Below are positions 29,029 to 32,221 of a stretch of 32,221 bases of DNA, one piece after another. The stretch is from Caldifarciminota bacterium (GTDB lineage Bacteria; Hydrothermota; UBA3073; JACQXS01; JAGMCI01). The stretch's first letter is position 1. The number at the start of each line of letters is the position of its first letter. Where the stretch lies: contig JAGMCI010000052.1 of assembly GCA_023129325.1 (NCBI GenBank), positions 1 to 32,221 on the forward strand, written 5' to 3'. Under the pieces are notes generated by a model. It was not told where the DNA came from. It was given only the letters and a program-made list of their open reading frames with translations, and searched no databases. Made by a program: the position numbers and the translations under genes.

Positions 29029-31169
29029 AACTTATTATTGTAGAATCGCCAACAAAGGCACGAACTCTCCAGGGATTTCTTGGAACCTCATATAAAGTAG
29101 TATCATCAAAGGGACATGTAATAGATTTACCTCCTAAATCATTGGGCGTAGATGTAGCCAACAATTTTACTCCTGAGTATGTGATTTTAAAACCTGATAT
29201 CGCCAAAGCACTCAAACAGGCTTCAACTGACGCCAAACTTATCCTTTTAGCTACTGACCCGGATAGAGAAGGGGAAGCAATAGCTTATCATATTCAATCT
29301 TTAATAAAGAAACCCGCTAAACGAGTGTTATTTTATGAAATAACAAAAGAAGCAATCCAAGAAGCAATAAAAAATCCAGGAACCATAGATGTTGCCAAAA
29401 TAGAAGCCCAACAATCAAGACGAATACTTGATAGACTTGTGGGATATGAAGTATCTCCTTTATTATGGAAAACTTTTAATAATTATAAATTATCAGCTGG
29501 AAGAGTGCAGTCCGTTGCTTTAAGACTTATATGTGAAAGAGAAGCAGAAATCAGAGACTTTAAGCCAGAAGAATTCTGGGAAATAAAATGTAAACTTCAA
29601 CCTGTTCACCGCGATACTTGTTTGCCCTTTTTGGCAAAACTTATAAAAATTAAAATCTCTAATGCTAAAGAAGCTAAGAAAGTCGAACAAGAATTAAAGG
29701 ATGCAAAATTTATAGTAAATAGTTTTAAAAAAGAAGAGAAAGGGAAAAATCCCTATCCTCCTTATATTACAAGTACTCTTCAACAAGATGCTTCGGTAAG
29801 ATTAAGGTTAAGTACCAAACGAACAATGAGAATAGCACAACAACTTTTTGAAGGAATAAAACTTGAGAAAAAAAGTAGTGTTGGGCTCATTACTTATATG
29901 CGCACAGATTCTTTAAGAATTGCTGATAAGGCAATATTTGAGGCAAGGAAGTATATTGAAAAAGAGTTGGGTAAAAATTATTTATCCTTAAAACCTCGCA
30001 GGTATAAAGGAAAAGTTTCTATGGGTGCTCACGAAGCAATAAGACCCACATCTGTTAAGCGAGCCCCAGAGTTAATAAGAAAATCACTAACTCCTGAACA
30101 ATTTAAACTTTATTCTCTGATATGGCAAAGATTTTTAGCTTCTCAAATGGCTCAGACAAAATATGAAATAAAAACTATGGATATAACCGCAGATAAATAT
30201 TGGCTTAGAGCAGAATCAAATACCTTGAAATTTCCAGGGTTTACTAAGGTTTATAAAATTGAAGTCAAGAAAGAAACTGTTATTCCAGAACTTCTTAAGG
30301 GGGATAAACTCACTCTCATTAAGGTATTAAAAGAACAAAAATTTACTAAGCCAAAGCCAAGATATACAGAGGGCACTATGGTTCGCAAACTTGATGCTGA
30401 AGGAATAGGAAGACCATCTACTTATGCACCAATAATATCAAGAATAATTGAAAAAGAATATGTAAAAAAAGAAGATAGAAAACTTATTCCCACTGAACTC
30501 GGCGAAACTGTGAATAAGATTTTAGTTTCCCGTTTTTCAGACATATTTAATGTAAATTTCACCCGTAAAATGGAAGAAAGCTTAGATAAAGTAGAATCAA
30601 AAGAAACTACCCGAACCGCAGTGCTTAAAGCTTTTTATAAACCATTTGAAAAAGATGTTACAGAATTCGTCCGAGAAAAAAAGAATATAAAAGAAGAAAT
30701 TACTGAGCCTACTGATAAGATTTGTGAGCTCTGTGGTAAACCAATGGTAATTAAATGGGGGAAATATGGCAAATTTCTTGCTTGTTCAGGATTCCCAAAA
30801 TGTAAGAATACAAAACCTTTAGAATCTACTAAACTTGAAGCTACTTGTCCTAAATGCGGTGCCCCACTTGTGATAAAAGAAGGTAAATATGGCAGATTCC
30901 TTGCTTGCTCAAATTATCCTAAATGCACATTTACGAAAACTTTTACCCTTGATGTAAAATGTCCTGAATGTGGCAAAGAGCTTGCAGAAAGGCGAACAAA
31001 GAAAGGAAGAATATTTTATGGATGTACCAATTATCCAAAGTGTAAATTTGCAACCTGGTATAAACCAGTAGCTCAAAAGTGTGAATTTTGTAGCTATCCT
31101 ATCCTAATAGAGAAAAAAGGAAAGCTTGAATGCCCAAAATGTAAAAAAACAGTTAGAAAACTAAGATGA
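29025..31169 (+). CDS. topA: DNA topoisomerase I (type IA)
   Basis: 714 aa. It relaxes negative supercoils. The Toprim domain starts MKLIIVESPTKARTLQGFLG and carries DPDREGEA (78-85); SRRILDRLVGYEVSPLLW follows. The catalytic Tyr is Y291 in GLITYMRTDS, and MGAHEAIRPTS and EGIGRPSTYAPI are present. The C-terminus has four zinc ribbons: C567/570/587/593, 608/611/628/634, 646/649/667/673 and a shorter one at 686/689/703/706. It overlaps comF at ATGA and the ferredoxin gene at its own stop. No inserted repeat is apparent in this long gene. Confidence 0.97.
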   Translation: MKLIIVESPTKARTLQGFLGTSYKVVSSKGHVIDLPPKSLGVDVANNFTPEYVILKPDIAKALKQASTDAKLILLATDPDREGEAIAYHIQSLIKKPAKRVLFYEITKEAIQEAIKNPGTIDVAKIEAQQSRRILDRLVGYEVSPLLWKTFNNYKLSAGRVQSVALRLICEREAEIRDFKPEEFWEIKCKLQPVHRDTCLPFLAKLIKIKISNAKEAKKVEQELKDAKFIVNSFKKEEKGKNPYPPYITSTLQQDASVRLRLSTKRTMRIAQQLFEGIKLEKKSSVGLITYMRTDSLRIADKAIFEARKYIEKELGKNYLSLKPRRYKGKVSMGAHEAIRPTSVKRAPELIRKSLTPEQFKLYSLIWQRFLASQMAQTKYEIKTMDITADKYWLRAESNTLKFPGFTKVYKIEVKKETVIPELLKGDKLTLIKVLKEQKFTKPKPRYTEGTMVRKLDAEGIGRPSTYAPIISRIIEKEYVKKEDRKLIPTELGETVNKILVSRFSDIFNVNFTRKMEESLDKVESKETTRTAVLKAFYKPFEKDVTEFVREKKNIKEEITEPTDKICELCGKPMVIKWGKYGKFLACSGFPKCKNTKPLESTKLEATCPKCGAPLVIKEGKYGRFLACSNYPKCTFTKTFTLDVKCPECGKELAERRTKKGRIFYGCTNYPKCKFATWYKPVAQKCEFCSYPILIEKKGKLECPKCKKTVRKLR

Positions 31170-31693
31170 TTAAAAAAACAGGCATACCAACCCCAGAAGA
31201 TTTAAAAAAGATAATGCCTTCCAAAAATAGACTGGAGCGCGGACCTTGTGTGATTTTAGAGTGTTTTGAGCGTATCCCATGCGACCCCTGTGTTGATGCT
31301 TGCCCAAGGGGAGCAATAAAAATTGAAGGTAATATAAATAATTTACCTAAAGTTGATTTTGAAAAATGTAATGGCTGTGGAATGTGCATATCCTCTTGCC
31401 CGGGTCTGGCAATATTCGTTATTGACAAAAATTATTCTAAAAGGAAACAACCACAAGCCACCAACACGAACCACGAACTTGGGCTTCTGATGTTGCCTTA
31501 TGAATTTCTTCCTCTTCCAAAACACGGTGATACAGTAGATGGGCTTTCAAGAGAAGGTAAAAAACTTTGTAATGCCAAAGTTGTCCGCGTCTTACTCACA
31601 AAAAAGCAAGACCGAACTGCCATTATCTCAATCCTCGTGCCAAAAAATTTAGTAATGGAAATAAGAAATATCCGCGTTTCTTCTAAAAAATAA
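31166..31693 (+). CDS. 4Fe-4S ferredoxin-type protein
   Basis: 175 aa. Two cluster motifs are seen: CDPCVDACP (C39, C42, C46, with C28 or C33 as likely fourth ligand) and CNGCGMCISSCPG (C68, C71, C74, C78). The wording GPCVILECFERIPCDPCVDACPRGAI, then an AIFVID strand and a beta-rich C-terminal half, recalls the small Fe-S subunit of bacterial FAD-dependent dehydrogenase complexes (D-proline/sarcosine/HcnA-like), but no flavoprotein gene follows. Residues 94-104 (KQPQATNTNHE) are encoded by a short CACGAAC repeat. The ATG overlaps the topA stop. The stop falls one base before element E5. Confidence 0.82.
   Translation: MIKKTGIPTPEDLKKIMPSKNRLERGPCVILECFERIPCDPCVDACPRGAIKIEGNINNLPKVDFEKCNGCGMCISSCPGLAIFVIDKNYSKRKQPQATNTNHELGLLMLPYEFLPLPKHGDTVDGLSREGKKLCNAKVVRVLLTKKQDRTAIISILVPKNLVMEIRNIRVSSKK
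31452..31479. repeat. Degenerate CACGAAC heptamers in the ferredoxin gene
   Basis: Two CACGAAC units preceded by CCACCAA and CCACAAG form about four period-7 units. They are read in frame in the linker between the Fe-S domain and the C-terminal half. Confidence 0.55.
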
Positions 31694-31898
31694 CCACAGA
31701 TAAATCAGTTATGCGGTTTTACTGTGTTGCAGTTAATCCGTCACCTGACTGAAAAACATTGGCACTGCATAACAATTTTCTTTCATATCTGTGCAAATCT
31801 ATTTTACTCGTTCCGATTTGTCAAAGTGAATCTGTGAGTATCTGTGTGCTAAGGTTTTACATTTTGATATTTAATATTACCTTGTGTTCTCTGTGGTT
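31692..31898. repeat. Inverted-end element E5
   Basis: AACCACAGATAAATC at the left, TCTCTGTGGTT at the right. The interior is diverged but includes further TATCTGTG motifs. It fills the gap between the ferredoxin stop and the convergent tRNA. No gene is seen. Confidence 0.6.
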
Positions 31899-31906
31899 AA
31901 AAATAT

Positions 31907-31979
31907 TGGGCCCGGCAGGACTCGAACCTACGACCAACTGATTATGAGTCAGCCGCTCTACCAACTGAGCTACGGGCCC
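31907..31979 (-). tRNA. tRNA with CAT anticodon (Met elongator or Ile2)
   Basis: 73 nt. The acceptor stem is GGGCCCG/CGGGCCC, the D arm AGCTCAGTTGGTAGAGC, the anticodon loop CTCATAA and the T loop TTCGAGT, with discriminator A and no encoded CCA. It is not initiator-like. Elongator Met and lysidine-modified Ile2 cannot be separated safely by eye. Confidence 0.93.
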
Positions 31980-31991
31980 AATTACATTCTT

Positions 31992-32019
31992 ATTTTATAA
32001 TAAAAAACTTATTTGTCAA
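31992..32019 (-). promoter_or_regulatory. Promoter of the CAT tRNA
   Basis: Minus-strand TTGACA (32014-32019), 16-nt spacer, TAAAAT (31992-31997); the start falls about 6 nt before the tRNA. Upstream lies the same TTTTTTC tract and repeat boundary as at the 2790 promoter. Confidence 0.8.
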
Positions 32020-32030
32020 GAAAAAACTGC

Positions 32031-32140
32031 AACCACGGATTTCACGGATTATACGGATTAAAGATATCTTTTAAAAAGTAAAATCTGTTTCAACCTGAGG
32101 CTGATGAGCCTTTGGCTCAAAATCAGTTCAATCCGTGGTT
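32031..32140. repeat. Inverted-end element E6
   Basis: A perfect 11-bp terminal inverted repeat (AACCACGGATT / AATCCGTGGTT) bounds 110 bp without an ORF. Inside is a further inverted repeat (GAGCC/GGCTC around 32107-32119). It is the cleanest member of the family. The remaining bases to the window end hold nothing I can name. Confidence 0.75.
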
Positions 32141-32221
32141 CCAATGTTAAAAATATATTTAAAATAAGACTTACTGCAACTTTTTCCTAAAAAAGTGTTT
32201 ATACTGGTATAATAAATTAAA

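Overview
The window looks like part of the chromosome of an AT-rich, diderm (Gram-negative-type) bacterium, probably an uncultured candidate-phylum lineage. The envelope type comes from lpxA, an MsbA-type exporter, an O-antigen ligase, a heptosyltransferase-like GT9, Lgt and several lipoproteins. A bifunctional SIS-type PGI/PMI, of the kind best known from archaea and deep-branching bacteria, stands where an ordinary glucose-6-phosphate isomerase might be. The repeat load recalls WOR-3/Stahlbacteria-like genomes, but I cannot fix the phylum from sequence alone.

Layout. 1-2725 (minus): an edge-truncated outer-membrane beta-barrel-like protein and a large lipoprotein with its own promoter. 3001-10792 (minus): a probable operon reading HPr, EI, PGI/PMI, sugar-nucleotidyltransferase, metK, ahcY, lpxA. 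11172-11372 (minus): cold-shock protein with promoter and terminator, divergent from 11474-13378 (plus): DUF502 protein, periplasmic-binding-fold protein, small membrane protein. 13502-16143 (minus): lipoprotein, CvpA, sodium-dependent symporter. 16363-16545 (plus): unknown 60-aa gene. 16882-22533 (plus): a triple-domain glycosyltransferase fusion, a GT4 and a GT9, meeting tail-to-tail 22530-25890 (minus): O-antigen ligase, MsbA-like ABC exporter, HTH protein, behind tRNA-Arg and tRNA-His (25975-26136). 26316-31693 (plus): rodA, lgt, comF, topA, ferredoxin, tightly packed with overlapping stops and starts. 31907-31979 (minus): a CAT-anticodon tRNA.

Two genome-wide features stand out. First, repeats of several families sit between genes and also in frame inside conserved genes. 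They include a nested-palindrome element of about 52 bp in ptsI, the PGI/PMI gene and a binding-protein gene; tandem arrays whose unit is always 7 nt (ACTTCYT, CTGCYYA, CCAATTA, TGCAAAA); and elements with AACCACGGAT-like inverted ends. Heptamer arrays supply the stop codons of three genes in one orientation and form protein linkers in the opposite orientation, most strikingly joining three glycosyltransferase modules into one 1061-aa ORF.

Second, near-consensus TTGACA/TATAAT promoters lie only 6-7 nt upstream of the first codon of five transcription-unit-leading genes, implying leaderless mRNAs. Several operon-internal genes, and the stand-alone csp gene, carry clear Shine-Dalgarno sequences.

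Together the genes cover lipid A and surface-glycan synthesis and export, lipoprotein maturation, peptidoglycan elongation, the SAM cycle, a PTS-type phosphorelay and DNA topology. I see no transposase, CRISPR array, phage gene or obvious defence system.
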